The notes under the pieces were generated by a model that was given only the letters and a program-made list of their open reading frames with translations, did no database searches and had not been told where the DNA came from. DNA of 64,000 nucleotides from an uncultured Hoeflea sp. Lineage in GTDB: Bacteria > Pseudomonadota > Alphaproteobacteria > Rhizobiales > Rhizobiaceae. This document shows positions 1-9,505 of this stretch, piece by piece (the first letter of the stretch is position 1; each line of letters opens with the position of its first letter). The DNA lies in assembly GCF_947501405.1 (NCBI RefSeq), contig NZ_CANMVK010000001.1, forward strand, positions 186,001-250,000, read 5' to 3'. A program made the position numbers and the translations under genes.

Positions 1-921
1 GAGGTAGCTGTCGAGCATCGACTGCATGTCGTCGATGTCCTTGTTGAGCGCGTCGAGTTCGGGGCCGTCGGCAGCCAGCGCCAGTTGCAGGCGGAAGCGG
101 GTCAGGATGGTGCGGAGATCGTGGCTGACGCCCGAGAGCATCGCCGTGCGCTGCTCGATCTGACGTTCGATGCGCTCGCGCATCTTGATGAAGGCCAGTC
201 CGGCGCGGCGGACTTCATCGGCGCCGCGCGGCCGGAAATCGTCGGGCATGCGTTGGCCTTTGCCGAAGCTTTCCGCCGCCTGCGTGAGTTTCAGGATGGG
301 GCGGATCTGACCGCGCAAAAACAGGATCGCGATGAACAACAGCACCAGCGAGGTGCCGACCATCCACAACAGGAAGATATGGGTGTTGGAGGCGTAGGCC
401 TGGCTGCGCTTGGCAAAGACCCGCAGGATGCTGTCAGTGAGCTTGATGCGGATTTCGACAATGTTGGAATTGCCCACCGTATCGATAAAGAACGGCAACT
501 GGATCTGTCGGGTGATCTCTTCGGAAAGAATCTGGTCGAGGATCGAGAAAAACGGCTTCGGTCTGGGCGGCGGCAGTTCTCCGGCCGGCTCGATGGCGAT
601 GGAGAGATCGAGCCGTTCGCGGGCGATGCGGATGATTTCCTCATTGGCGCTGGCTTGCGGAAAGCTGTCGAGCACATCGATGATTGCGGCAATGTCGCGG
701 GTCACCGCCATCGACAGCCGCTGGGTCACGGTCTGCCAGTGCCGCTCCATGAACACAAAGGCGATCACCGACTGCAACAGCACCACGGGGATGATGATGA
801 TCAGCAGCGTTCGGGCATAGAGCCGGGTGGGGATGCGCTTGGTGAACCAGCGGGTGAATCGGCGAAACCCACTGGGCGGATAGCGCTCATATTCGCGGCG
901 GATGGAATCGATGCTGGTCAT
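1..921 (-). CDS. EnvZ-like sensor histidine kinase, partial (C-terminus beyond left edge)
   Basis: Membrane sensor kinase of an EnvZ/OmpR-type two-component system. The frame opens at an ATG at 919-921 and stays open to base 1, giving 307 residues. A first membrane segment (about residues 35-55, RTLLIIIIPVVLL) is followed by a periplasmic region, a second segment (about residues 180-200, FLLWMVGTSLVLLFIAILFL), a HAMP-like linker and the phospho-acceptor helix with the H-box GVSHDLRTILTR around residue 275. The ATP-binding domain lies outside the window. The OmpR-like regulator on the same strand at 6989-7732 is the likely partner. In related rhizobia I recall the two lying close together, whereas here about 6 kb of other genes separates them. 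The domain call is strong; the partner is inferred. Confidence 0.88.
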   Translation of the reverse strand, partial: MTSIDSIRREYERYPPSGFRRFTRWFTKRIPTRLYARTLLIIIIPVVLLQSVIAFVFMERHWQTVTQRLSMAVTRDIAAIIDVLDSFPQASANEEIIRIARERLDLSIAIEPAGELPPPRPKPFFSILDQILSEEITRQIQLPFFIDTVGNSNIVEIRIKLTDSILRVFAKRSQAYASNTHIFLLWMVGTSLVLLFIAILFLRGQIRPILKLTQAAESFGKGQRMPDDFRPRGADEVRRAGLAFIKMRERIERQIEQRTAMLSGVSHDLRTILTRFRLQLALAADGPELDALNKDIDDMQSMLDSYL

Positions 922-1201
922 GGCTGTCGGCCTCCCGCGCTGTGCGGTGGTGCGTGGTGGTCGTTTGGTTATAGCCAAGCTCGGCGCGGATGGGTAGCAA
1001 CAACCGGCTGCGCGACCGCAGCTTTACGGGTACCTGCCGCGACCCTGCTCAAAATCCGCGTCCGGCCGCCGCATAGGTGACGGGAAGCCGACGCGAGAAC
1101 GCAAAAACGCGGGTGTTTGCATGCAATCGCCCAATCGGGGCTTGCAAAGGGAGGCAATAGACCCATCTAATCGGGACTGTTCTGGGAGGGGCAAGACAAA
1201 G

Positions 1202-2929
1202 ATGGAACGACCTTGGACCGCATTTTACGGCCCGGCCGTACGCAGTGACATCGGCGAGATGCCGTTTCGAAATCTTGGAGACCTGATCAGCCACACGGCT
1301 GATGTCTACACCGATCAGCCGGCGTTTACCGTCTGCCTGCCCAACGGCATGAACGGAACGCTGAGTTTCAGACAAGTCGATGAAATGTCGACCGCACTTG
1401 CCGCCTATCTGCGTGAAGTGGCAGGCCTTGAGCCCGGCGACCGGGTGGCGCTGCAAGTGCCCAACAGCCTGCCGTTTCCGGTTGCTGCCTTTGCGGTGTT
1501 CAAGGCGGGCTGTGTGCTTGTCAACGTCAATCCGCTCTACACGGCGGAGGAGATGGCCAAGCAATTCGCAGATTCCCGGCCCGCCGCGCTGATTATCATC
1601 GACATGTTCGCCGACAAGCTGCCCGAAGCGCTGAAGGGTCACCATATTCCAACGGTGATCGTTACAAGGGTGGCGGAATTCATGCCGGCCCTGCCCAAGA
1701 TGATCGTCGGCCTTGTTCAAAAGCACTGGGACAAGTCCATCCACCCGGTGGAGGTGGCCCATATCCGGTTGCCCGACGCCATTGCGGCCGGCCATGCCCA
1801 TCTCGATCCGGGCCGGGTCGCCTCAGGGTCCTACACCACCGGCGTGGAGCCGGATGACATTGCCTGCCTGCAATATACCGGCGGCACCACCGGCGTGTCC
1901 AAAGGCGCGATGCTGTCACACCGCAACATCATCATGAACATGGCGCAGACCATGGAGATGATCAGCGGCGTAACCAAGGGCAAGGAAGTGGCGCTGACGG
2001 CCTTGCCGATGTACCACATCTTCGCTTTTACGGTGAACCTGATCGGGTTCTACTGGCTGGGCGCGCGCAACATCCTCATTCCCAATCCGCGGCCGCTGTC
2101 CAATCTCAAGCGCGCGTTCGAGAACTACCCCATCACCTGGATGAGCGGCGTCAACACGCTGTTTAACGGCCTGTCCAACGAGATCTGGTTCCAGGACACG
2201 CCGCCAAAACATCTCAAATTCGCTTCGGCCGGCGGCATGGCTTTGCAAAAGGCGGTGGCGGAGCGCTGGGAAACGATCACCGGCAAGCCGGTGCTGGAGG
2301 GCTACGGGCTGACCGAGTCTTCGCCGGTCATCACCTTCAATCCGCTCGGCCGCACCCGCGCCAATTCGATCGGCGTTCCGGTGCCCTCGACGGAGGTGAT
2401 GTGCCTGGGCGCCGATGGCAAACCGGTGGCCACGGGCGAGGCCGGCGAACTGGCAGCGCGCGGACCGCAGATCATGCTCGGTTACTGGGACAAGCCCGAA
2501 GAGACCGCCAAGACGATCCGCGACGGCTGGCTGTTGACCGGCGACATCGCGACCATGGATGGGGACGGCTATTTCCGCATCGTCGACCGCAAGAAGGACA
2601 TGGTTCTGGTCTCGGGTTTCAACGTCTATCCCAACGAGATCGAGGATTGTCTGGCCTCGCATCCCGGCATTGTCGAATCCGCAGTGATCGGCGTGCCGGA
2701 CGGCGCTTCGGGCGAGGCGGTAAAGGCCTTCATCGTGCGCCGCGATCCGGACCTGTCGGTCGAGGATGTCCGCGCCCACTGCAAGGCGCATCTGACAAAC
2801 TACAAGGTGCCGAAACTCGTGGAGTTCCGCGACGACCTGCCCAAATCGAATGTCGGAAAGATCCTGCGCAAGGATCTTCGCCCGCTCGTGACGGCCGAAA
2901 CCGCAAGCGGAGGCCAGGTGGACGCCTGA
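1202..2929 (+). CDS. Long-chain fatty-acid--CoA ligase (AMP-forming, FadD-type)
   Basis: A 575-residue ANL-superfamily enzyme that would activate fatty or related carboxylic acids to acyl-CoA through an acyl-AMP intermediate. Visible motifs are the P-loop YTGGTTGVSKG near residue 225, the adenylate motif GYGLTESSP near 367, GDIATMDGDGYF with the hinge IVDRKKD near 445-460, and the C-terminal catalytic lysine context KSNVGKILRK near 549. I chose the ATG at 1202 because GGGAGGGG lies just upstream; an in-frame ATG 81 bases earlier has no ribosome site. The BASS transporter starts 38 bases downstream on the same strand, so the two are probably co-transcribed. Substrate chain length cannot be read from sequence. 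Confidence 0.92.
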   Translation: MERPWTAFYGPAVRSDIGEMPFRNLGDLISHTADVYTDQPAFTVCLPNGMNGTLSFRQVDEMSTALAAYLREVAGLEPGDRVALQVPNSLPFPVAAFAVFKAGCVLVNVNPLYTAEEMAKQFADSRPAALIIIDMFADKLPEALKGHHIPTVIVTRVAEFMPALPKMIVGLVQKHWDKSIHPVEVAHIRLPDAIAAGHAHLDPGRVASGSYTTGVEPDDIACLQYTGGTTGVSKGAMLSHRNIIMNMAQTMEMISGVTKGKEVALTALPMYHIFAFTVNLIGFYWLGARNILIPNPRPLSNLKRAFENYPITWMSGVNTLFNGLSNEIWFQDTPPKHLKFASAGGMALQKAVAERWETITGKPVLEGYGLTESSPVITFNPLGRTRANSIGVPVPSTEVMCLGADGKPVATGEAGELAARGPQIMLGYWDKPEETAKTIRDGWLLTGDIATMDGDGYFRIVDRKKDMVLVSGFNVYPNEIEDCLASHPGIVESAVIGVPDGASGEAVKAFIVRRDPDLSVEDVRAHCKAHLTNYKVPKLVEFRDDLPKSNVGKILRKDLRPLVTAETASGGQVDA

Positions 2930-2967
2930 GCCGCTGACACGAAACGACCGGCTTTTGGGGAGGAATT

Positions 2968-3849
2968 ATGGTCGGACCACTGGAACAAGCCATTCTCGCG
3001 CTGATGATCTTCGTGATCATGCTGGGCATGGGCGCATCGCTGACACCGCGCGATTTCGCACTGGCGCTGAAACGGCCCTACGGGCTGTTCATCGGCGTGG
3101 TATCGCAATACGGTTTCATGCCGTTCATCGCCTTTTTGCTGGCCATCACCCTGCCGGTTTCCGATCCGATCAAGATCGGCATCCTGATCATGGGCTGCAT
3201 GCCCGGCGGCACCACCTCCAACATCTTTGCCTATTTCTCCAAAGGCAACCTGGCGCTTTCGGTGCTGATGACGGTCAATTCGACCGTGTTCGGCGTGTTG
3301 CTGATCCCGCTGGTGCTGGTGATCTATGCGGGAGCACTGGACCTGCAGATCCCGCGCGAGAACATCATCGCCACACTGGTGCTGCTGCTGGTGCCGGTGG
3401 CGATCGGTATGGGGCTGCGCAAGCTCAATGCCAACACCGGGGCGGTGACCGAGTTTTTGGGCTCGCTTCTGGCGGTGGTCTTCATCCTGTTTCTGATCGT
3501 TTCCTGGATTCCCAGAAACTGGGACTTCCTGATGACCACGACCTGGGCCACCTATTTCGGAGCGATCGCGCTCGGGGTCTTCGGTTTTGCCATCGGCTAC
3601 GGCTTTGCGACATTGCTCAAGCTGCATCCGCGCAACGCGCGCACCATCGCGCTGGAAACCGGCATCCAGAACGGGCCGCTGGCAATCGCCATCATTGCGT
3701 TCACCTTTGCGGGCACGGAAGCCCAGTCAGTGATGGCGGTGCCGGCGCTTTATTCGCTGTTCATCGTCATGAGTTCGACGCTGTTGACCTTCTGGTTCCG
3801 CCGGATCACCGATGCGGGCGAGCAGAAACTGCCTGACGGGCTGCTGTGA
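2968..3849 (+). CDS. Bile acid:sodium symporter (BASS) family transporter
   Basis: A 293-residue, very hydrophobic protein with about nine to ten membrane segments, starting after a strong ribosome site (GGGGAGGAATT). It has family-typical patches: MGCMPGGTTSN around residues 72-82, and ALETGIQNGPLA around 228-239, which fits a sodium-site region. BASS proteins import organic anions with sodium; bacterial members often carry keto acids, pantoate or steroids rather than bile acids. The upstream acyl-CoA ligase in the same apparent operon suggests a carboxylic acid taken up and then activated, but this is inference. Confidence 0.88.
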   Translation: MVGPLEQAILALMIFVIMLGMGASLTPRDFALALKRPYGLFIGVVSQYGFMPFIAFLLAITLPVSDPIKIGILIMGCMPGGTTSNIFAYFSKGNLALSVLMTVNSTVFGVLLIPLVLVIYAGALDLQIPRENIIATLVLLLVPVAIGMGLRKLNANTGAVTEFLGSLLAVVFILFLIVSWIPRNWDFLMTTTWATYFGAIALGVFGFAIGYGFATLLKLHPRNARTIALETGIQNGPLAIAIIAFTFAGTEAQSVMAVPALYSLFIVMSSTLLTFWFRRITDAGEQKLPDGLL

Positions 3850-3864
3850 CCGGCTCGTTGTGTT

Positions 3865-3920
3865 GGCGCCCTGACCGCCAAGCCCTTCGCGGGTGAACTC
3901 GAGCGGTCAGGCGAGGCGCC
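3865..3920. terminator. Long imperfect hairpin between convergent genes
   Basis: CTGACCGC at 3871-3878 pairs with GCGGTCAG at 3903-3910. Outside it, GGCGCC at 3865-3870 pairs with GGCGCC at 3915-3920, with a four-base asymmetry. It lies between the converging BASS gene and the secreted-protein gene. There is no U-run on either side, so it may be a weak or bidirectional 3'-end hairpin. Confidence 0.45.
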
Positions 3921-3933
3921 GGGCGGGCGTCCG

Positions 3934-4767
3934 TCACCTCAAGTGATAGGCGTTCTTCATCTTCTGCGACAGCCGCGCCACCACAAGGTTGTTGACATAG
4001 ACAATCAGGTCTTCGAGATCTATCGGCCTGTTGCCCTGACCGACCCAGTCCGTGGTCGAGAACGGACTGACGCCGGCTTGGCCGCCGCGATAGGCGGCCA
4101 GCGCTTCGAATGCCTCGACGATGATCTCGAAGCCGGTCTTGCCGCCTTTTTGCATTTTGTTGAGATAATCGGTGGTGGTGGTGTAGGATTTCGGCGCCAT
4201 GATACCGCCATTGGTCAGCGACTTGAGCGCGTCTTGAAGCAGGCTCCAGCGCAACTGGTCGAATGTTTTGGGTTTCTTGGTTTCGCCGCCTTCGCCGGGA
4301 TCATCGCTGCGGTAAAACCCGTCGGGGCCTTCAAACAGATTGATCGGCGCCCAGACCACGGGTCCGAGGTTCCATTGTCCGGGCGGTCCGCCTGCGGGGC
4401 CTGCGGAGATGGTGCGAATGGCGGTGACCAGCCGGTCGCGCTGTCCCTGATTGCCCGCCGTACTGGTGATGGCGAGGCCGGCGACGGCCTGTAGATAGGT
4501 TTGCGGGATGATGTGGTGTTTGGCGAAATTCACCCCGATCCAGATTGGCACGGTCACGCCCGGCGCCATCTCTTTGCCGGCCAGAGCCGCGCCCGCATCT
4601 GCCTCAAGTTGAGCACTCCATCCGGCCACTGCGGCGGCCTGGGCCGGCCGGGCGACGATCTGGATGGTGATCTTGCCGGCATGCGCGGCGGCGGCCGACA
4701 TGAGCAGGATCAGGGCGACCAGCACCGGAAAGGCGGTGAGCCTGATTGAGGTGGAATAAGCGGTCAT
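3934..4767 (-). CDS. Secreted protein of unknown function
   Basis: A 277-residue protein with a clear Sec signal peptide: a basic start, a hydrophobic core (VLVALILLMSAAA) and a likely AHA-G cleavage after about residue 30. The mature part has no cysteine pair, no heme motif and no catalytic motif that I recognise. It contains a Gly/Pro-rich middle (SAGPAGGPPGQW), an acidic stretch near 163-170 and a conserved-looking C-terminus. I cannot assign a family. It is a single gene, convergent with the BASS transporter and followed upstream by the chemoreceptor gene on the same strand, from which it is separated by about 250 bases including a terminator. Confidence 0.75.
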   Translation of the reverse strand: MTAYSTSIRLTAFPVLVALILLMSAAAAHAGKITIQIVARPAQAAAVAGWSAQLEADAGAALAGKEMAPGVTVPIWIGVNFAKHHIIPQTYLQAVAGLAITSTAGNQGQRDRLVTAIRTISAGPAGGPPGQWNLGPVVWAPINLFEGPDGFYRSDDPGEGGETKKPKTFDQLRWSLLQDALKSLTNGGIMAPKSYTTTTDYLNKMQKGGKTGFEIIVEAFEALAAYRGGQAGVSPFSTTDWVGQGNRPIDLEDLIVYVNNLVVARLSQKMKNAYHLR

Positions 4768-4950
4768 GACGGGATCTCTTGATTGGCGTGGACTGGATGC
4801 AATGGCTCTGCAACCATAGCATCCGGTATTCCGTCAAGAAATGCAATTCATGATTGAGTTCATCAGAGGCCTGACCGGCTTCAGGTGACGGTCTCGAAGC
4901 TTAGCTGCTACGGAGATCGGGTTTCGGTTTTGCCAAAAACGCGGGGCGAT

Positions 4951-4984
4951 CAAAGCAAACGGCCCGCGCATCAGCACGGGCCGT
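4951..4984 (-). terminator. Rho-independent terminator of the chemoreceptor gene
   Basis: ACGGCCCG at 4959-4966 pairs with CGGGCCGT at 4977-4984 around a 10-base loop. On the minus strand the stem is followed by TTTGCTTTG, a short T-rich tail. It sits just past the stop of the methyl-accepting protein gene. Confidence 0.75.
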
Positions 4985-5016
4985 GGTTCTGTAGGGGTTG
5001 CGGATAGGGACGGCGT

Positions 5017-6876
5017 TCAGGCCACCTTGCGGTCCAGCCCCCTGGGCGATGCGTGGGCGTCGCTGACATCGAACCGCCCAACCATGCGCGACAGTTTTTG
5101 TGAGCTGCCGGCCAGCCGGTGCATCACCGCGGTGGCTTCCTCCACCATGGCCGCATTCTGCTGGGTTACCTGATCCATCTGATTGACAGCGCTGTTGATT
5201 TCGCCCAATCCGGTGGTCTGCTCACCAGCCGCGGTCGCAATGGATGCGATATGTTCGTTGATGGCATTGACCTGTTCCGAGATCGTGCTCAGCGCATCCC
5301 CGGTGTCATTGACCAGTTTCACGCCGCTCGCGACCTCCTCACCGGATTTGGTGATCAGGCCCTTGATGTCCTTGGCCGCGCTTGCCGAGCGCTGCGCCAG
5401 TTCGCGAACCTCCTGAGCAACCACCGCGAAGCCTTTGCCCGCTTCCCCGGCCCGAGCCGCTTCGACGCCCGCATTGAGCGCCAGCAGGTTGGTCTGGAAG
5501 GCGATTTCGTCAATCACGTTGATGATGTTGGAAATCTCGCCTGATGCGGTTTCAATTCGCGCCATTGCATTGACTGCGTTGGACACCACGTCGCGTGAGG
5601 TCACGGTGCTTGCTTGAGCCTGCTCCGCCATGGTGCGGGCTTCATCGGCGCGGCCTGCCGCGTTGCGAACGGTGGCGGTGATCTCGTCAAGGGCAGCCGA
5701 GGTTTCCTCCAGGGAGGCGGCTTGCTGCTCCGTGCGGCGGGAGAGATCATTGGAAGCATCCAGCATCTCGGATGCGCCGGCATCGATTTCGTGGGTTTCG
5801 CCACGCAGTTCAGCCATAGTCTCGCTGAGCCGTTTGACGGTCTGGTTGAAGTCAACCCGCAGCTTTTCGAGTTCGCCGAAGAACGGAGTGCTCAGATGCA
5901 CACTGAGATCGCCATTGCTCATGGCGCTCAAGGCGACCCCGAGTTCATGCACCGCGGTCTCGACATCGCGGTCAGTGGCCGCCTTTTCGGCATCACGGCG
6001 CTGCCGCTCCGCCTCGGATTGCTCAACTGATTGAGCCGACTGAAGTTCCAGTGCCTGTTTTTCGAGCGCGCTGTCGCGCAACACCGCCAGTGCGGTGGCA
6101 AGCGAGCCGATCTCGTTGCGCTGGTTGTTGCCGGGAACCTCGATGTCGAGATTGCCTTCAGTCAGTTCGGTCGCGACCCGGGTCAGTTTGGGGATCGGGC
6201 CGAGGATGATCTTGTTCACAAAGACCGCAATCGCGATGGCGGCCAGGAGCACAAACGCGGAGACGATGGCGATGACGGTGATGATCTGGCCCGAGACGGC
6301 ATCGATCTCGGCGGATCTCACGCCCGCATACAGAATGCCGATAGTGTCACCCGCAGGCGAGAAAATCGGCTCATAGATCGTATAGTAGGGCGTTCCCAGG
6401 ATCACAGCTTCGCCGCGAAAGGTCTTGCCTTGGGTCAGGATCGGGTAGACGGCGCCTTTCTGGCCGAGCTGGGTTCCCACCGCGCGGGTTCCGTCGGGCT
6501 TGATGATGTTGGTGGTCTTTCGCCAGAAATCGCTGGTTTCTGAATCCCAGGCGAAGATCGTGGCCGTCTGGCCGGTCATCCGGCCGACGGTGTCGATCAT
6601 CTCATGGGTTTCGTATTCGCCGGGAATGCCCTCCATGACGATGCGGTCGACATTGCCGTCCTGGGCCCAGGTCACGGTGGTGCCGGGAACATCGCGTGCA
6701 ACGATGGTTGCGGCGGTGCGCAGGCTGGTATTCTGGCTGTCGATTGCCTGGTTCTGGATTTGCGCGCTGATCGTACCGGACACGGCCATTGCGACCACAG
6801 CCAACGATGTCAGAAGAATACCGGTGGTCATGACAGTGACGGTCTTGACCATTCCAAATCGTGAGAAGATTGTCAT
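5017..6876 (-). CDS. Methyl-accepting chemotaxis protein with periplasmic Cache domain
   Basis: A 619-residue chemoreceptor. Residues about 15-37 form the first membrane helix. A periplasmic Cache_2/Cache_3-like region follows ([34 protein letters not shown]), then a second helix near 195-220. A HAMP domain ([22 protein letters not shown]) and a second HAMP-like unit ([14 protein letters not shown]) precede the signalling tip with the hallmark [20 protein letters not shown] near 445-465. There is no C-terminal CheR/CheB-tethering pentapeptide. The ligand is unknown; Cache domains usually bind small organic acids or amino acids. The start follows GGGGCGAC. It lies between the OmpR-like regulator and an orphan secreted protein, with no chemotaxis genes nearby. 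Confidence 0.93.
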   Translation of the reverse strand: MTIFSRFGMVKTVTVMTTGILLTSLAVVAMAVSGTISAQIQNQAIDSQNTSLRTAATIVARDVPGTTVTWAQDGNVDRIVMEGIPGEYETHEMIDTVGRMTGQTATIFAWDSETSDFWRKTTNIIKPDGTRAVGTQLGQKGAVYPILTQGKTFRGEAVILGTPYYTIYEPIFSPAGDTIGILYAGVRSAEIDAVSGQIITVIAIVSAFVLLAAIAIAVFVNKIILGPIPKLTRVATELTEGNLDIEVPGNNQRNEIGSLATALAVLRDSALEKQALELQSAQSVEQSEAERQRRDAEKAATDRDVETAVHELGVALSAMSNGDLSVHLSTPFFGELEKLRVDFNQTVKRLSETMAELRGETHEIDAGASEMLDASNDLSRRTEQQAASLEETSAALDEITATVRNAAGRADEARTMAEQAQASTVTSRDVVSNAVNAMARIETASGEISNIINVIDEIAFQTNLLALNAGVEAARAGEAGKGFAVVAQEVRELAQRSASAAKDIKGLITKSGEEVASGVKLVNDTGDALSTISEQVNAINEHIASIATAAGEQTTGLGEINSAVNQMDQVTQQNAAMVEEATAVMHRLAGSSQKLSRMVGRFDVSDAHASPRGLDRKVA

Positions 6877-6988
6877 ATGTCGCCCCTAAAATTTGCAGGG
6901 TGACGATAAAATTACGTAGTTAACAAATATCTGTTGTTTGACCTTCTAGAATTAGAGGTGAAACACTGCAGGCTATGCTGAAGTTGAC

Positions 6989-7732
6989 TTAGCTGGATGT
7001 CTCCACGCTCAAGCGGTAGCCGATGCCGCGTACGGTCTGCAGCCACACCGGATTGGCGGGATCCTCCTCGATCTTGCGCCTGAGGCGGTTGATCTGCACG
7101 TCGATGGTGCGTTCGCCGACCTCGGTGTCACCGCCGGCCAGTTCGTGGCGGGGCACGGTGTCGCCTGCGTTCTGGGCGAAGATCACCATGATTTCGCGCT
7201 CCCTGTCGGTTAGCCTCACCGGCTCGCCGGAGCGTTTAAGCTCGCGCCGGGCGATGACGAAAGTGTAGGGGCCAAACACCACCTGTTCGACCTTGGCGAC
7301 CTCGGGCTGACCGCCGCGCTTGAGGATGTTGTTGATCCTGAGCACCAGTTCGCGCGGATTGAACGGCTTGGCCAGGTAATCATCGGCGCCGGCCTCGAGC
7401 CCGTCGATGCGGGCCTCGCCTTCGGCCAGCGCGGTGAGCATCAGGATCGGCACCGATTTGAGCTCGCGCAGCGAGCGGGTCAGCGACAGCCCGCTTTCGC
7501 CGGGCATCATCAGATCAAGCACCAACAGATCGAAATCGATGCCTTCGAGCTTGCGGCGGGCCTCGGCGGCGTCGGCGGCGGTGGTGACGCGGAAGCCCTG
7601 TTCGGTGAGATAACGCGACAGAAGATCGCGGATGCGGGTGTCGTCATCGACCACCAGCAGATGGGCCGCGTCGTCATTGAGCGTGGCGATCTCGGTGTCC
7701 GGTTTGTCCGAAGCGGTGGTGGCTGTGCTCAT
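6989..7732 (-). CDS. OmpR-family response regulator
   Basis: A 247-residue DNA-binding response regulator. The receiver domain has the acidic pair VVDDDTR near residue 30, the phospho-aspartate in LLVLDLMMPGESG near 72, the LTALAEGEARIDGLEAGADDYLAKPF block with conserved Thr and Lys, and a C-terminal winged helix ending in RGIGYRL. The ATG at 7730-7732 overlaps the stop of the MarR gene (TGATG), so translation is likely coupled; an in-frame GTG directly before it is an alternative start. The probable partner is the EnvZ-like kinase at 1-921, now separated by unrelated genes. Confidence 0.92.
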   Translation of the reverse strand: MSTATTASDKPDTEIATLNDDAAHLLVVDDDTRIRDLLSRYLTEQGFRVTTAADAAEARRKLEGIDFDLLVLDLMMPGESGLSLTRSLRELKSVPILMLTALAEGEARIDGLEAGADDYLAKPFNPRELVLRINNILKRGGQPEVAKVEQVVFGPYTFVIARRELKRSGEPVRLTDREREIMVIFAQNAGDTVPRHELAGGDTEVGERTIDVQINRLRRKIEEDPANPVWLQTVRGIGYRLSVETSS

Positions 7733-8307
7733 CACGATTGTCCCTCCTGATCCTCGTCCCGGTTGCCCTCTTCAGGCCCGCGGACCGCATCGGGTTGCCC
7801 GTGCCGGACGAGCGCCTCGCGTGCGGCGCCGGAGTTGATCATTCCCGCCAGAAATGCCTTCACCGTTTCGCGGCCGCCCGCATCAAGCTTACCAAGTGCC
7901 TTGGCGATGCGGCGAGACTGTGGCCGTGCCAATGCCAGAGCCAGTTCGCGGCCGCGTGCGGTGGGGTAGAGCCGGCGCTGCCGCCGGTCTTCGGGTCCTG
8001 CAACCTGGGTCACATAGCCTGAATCGATGAGTTGCTTGAGCACCCGCGCTAGCGACTGTTTGGTGATCTTGAGCGTATCAAGCAGATCCGCGACCGTGAG
8101 CCCCGGCTCGCGATTGACGAAATGCACCACCCGGTGATGGGCGCGGCCAAATCCCGACGTGTCGAGAATGGCATCCGGATCGGAAATGAAATCGCGATAG
8201 GCGAAGAACAGCAGCTCGATAATCTCGAAATCGATGCCGTCATCGTCGGCCTGCGGCGTGGCGGCGTCAGGGTCGGATTTGGGCTTGATTGCGCCGGCAG
8301 GGCTCAT
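7732..8307 (-). CDS. MarR-family transcriptional regulator
   Basis: A 191-residue winged-helix regulator. The central part (HHRVVHFVNREPGLTVADLLDTLKITKQSLARVLKQLIDSGYVTQ) reads as the MarR recognition region, and GPEDRRQRRLYPTARGREL is the typical beta-wing. I chose the ATG at 8305-8307 because AGGAAA lies 9-14 bases upstream; an earlier in-frame ATG at 8358 lacks one. Its stop overlaps the OmpR-like gene, so the two form an operon. It is divergent from ilvE, with about 200 bases between start codons that could hold control sites for both. Confidence 0.88.
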   Translation of the reverse strand: MSPAGAIKPKSDPDAATPQADDDGIDFEIIELLFFAYRDFISDPDAILDTSGFGRAHHRVVHFVNREPGLTVADLLDTLKITKQSLARVLKQLIDSGYVTQVAGPEDRRQRRLYPTARGRELALALARPQSRRIAKALGKLDAGGRETVKAFLAGMINSGAAREALVRHGQPDAVRGPEEGNRDEDQEGQS

Positions 8308-8511
8308 CGCGACGTTTCCTTTCGAATATGTCAGCCATGTTGACATATTTTGACGCAATTGCTAGCGTGGAATTGCGCGCGAGGCAAATTGGCCCGCCCG
8401 CCGGCTTGCCCTTGCCCGTTCCGGCGCCTGTTTAGCGCCTGGCCTCACGGTCACCGACACCGGCTTCAGACAAGATTCAATATGGCGGCATACCGCCTGG
8501 AGGAAACGCAA

Positions 8512-9402
8512 ATGGCGTCCGTACCTTTTGACCAGCTCGAGGGCGAAATCTGGTTCAATGGAGACTTCGTGCCCTGGAAGGATGCGAAGGTGCATGTGCT
8601 CACCCACGGTCTGCATTATGCCAGTGCGGTGTTCGAAGGCGAGCGCGCCTATGGCGGCGAGATCTTCAAGCTGACCGAGCACACGGAGCGGCTTCACACC
8701 TCTGCCGACATCCTCGGTTTCACCATCCCCTACAGCGTCGATACGATCGATCAGGCCTGCATCGAGCTTCTCAAACGTCAGGGTTTCGAGGACGCCTATG
8801 TGCGCCCCATTGCCTGGCGCGGCTCGGAGATGATGGGTGTGTCGGCTCAGAAGAACCGCATCAATCTGGCCATCGCTATCTGGCAGTGGCCAAGCTACTT
8901 CAATCCCGAAGAGCGGATGAAGGGCATCCGGTTGGATCTCGCCGAGTACCGCCGCCCGGATCCGCGCACCGCGCCGTCGCGTTCGAAGGCCGCGGGCCTT
9001 TACATGATTTGCACGCTGTCCAAGCACCGCGCCGAAGAGCGCGGCTATGCCGATGCGCTGATGCTTGACTGGCGCGGGCAGGTGGCTGAAGCTACTGGCG
9101 CCAATGTGTTTTTCGTGCGTGATGGCAAGATCCATACGCCGACGCCGGATTGCTTTTTGGATGGCATCACCCGCCGCACGGTGATCGGACTGGCTCAAAA
9201 GCGCGGTTACGAAGTGATCGAGCGGGTAATCATGCCCGAGGAGCTTGACGGGTTTGAGCAGTGCTTCCTCACCGGGACGGCGGCGGAAGTCACGCCGGTC
9301 TCGGAGATCGGCCCGCACACTTTCAAGGTCGGCGAGATCGCCATGAACCTGGTCAATGATTACATGGCCGAGGTGCAGCCCAAGCGTGCCGCCGCGGAAT
9401 AG
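8512..9402 (+). CDS. ilvE: Branched-chain amino acid aminotransferase
   Basis: A 296-residue fold-type IV PLP aminotransferase that interconverts leucine, isoleucine and valine with their 2-keto acids using glutamate/2-oxoglutarate. Visible features are IWFNGDFVPW at the N-terminus, HGLHYASAVFEG near residue 30, RPIAWRGSEMMGV near 97, the catalytic-lysine region SRSKAAGLYM near 160, GQVAEATGANVF near 190 and FLTGTAAEVTPV near 257. The ATG at 8512 follows GGAGGAAA. A strong terminator ends the unit, so it is probably monocistronic. Length matches the usual about 290-310 residues. Confidence 0.94.
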   Translation: MASVPFDQLEGEIWFNGDFVPWKDAKVHVLTHGLHYASAVFEGERAYGGEIFKLTEHTERLHTSADILGFTIPYSVDTIDQACIELLKRQGFEDAYVRPIAWRGSEMMGVSAQKNRINLAIAIWQWPSYFNPEERMKGIRLDLAEYRRPDPRTAPSRSKAAGLYMICTLSKHRAEERGYADALMLDWRGQVAEATGANVFFVRDGKIHTPTPDCFLDGITRRTVIGLAQKRGYEVIERVIMPEELDGFEQCFLTGTAAEVTPVSEIGPHTFKVGEIAMNLVNDYMAEVQPKRAAAE

Positions 9403-9426
9403 CCAGCCTTCACGGGACCATAAACA

Positions 9427-9462
9427 AGCCGGCGTCATCTTTTGGCAACGCCGGCTTTTTTG
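9427..9462 (+). terminator. Rho-independent terminator of ilvE
   Basis: AGCCGGCGT at 9427-9435 pairs with ACGCCGGCT at 9448-9456 around a 12-base loop, followed by TTTTT. This is a textbook terminator 25 bases past the ilvE stop. Confidence 0.92.
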
Positions 9463-9505
9463 CGGCCGGTTTTTTGTCTTGGTGTTTTAGCGCCGCACGA
9501 AAACC

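Noticed and set aside
85-1080. Long plus-strand ORF of 331 codons
   Set aside because: It is the complement of the histidine-kinase gene; its composition is His/Asp/Gln-rich shadow and the minus frame has clear HAMP and H-box motifs.
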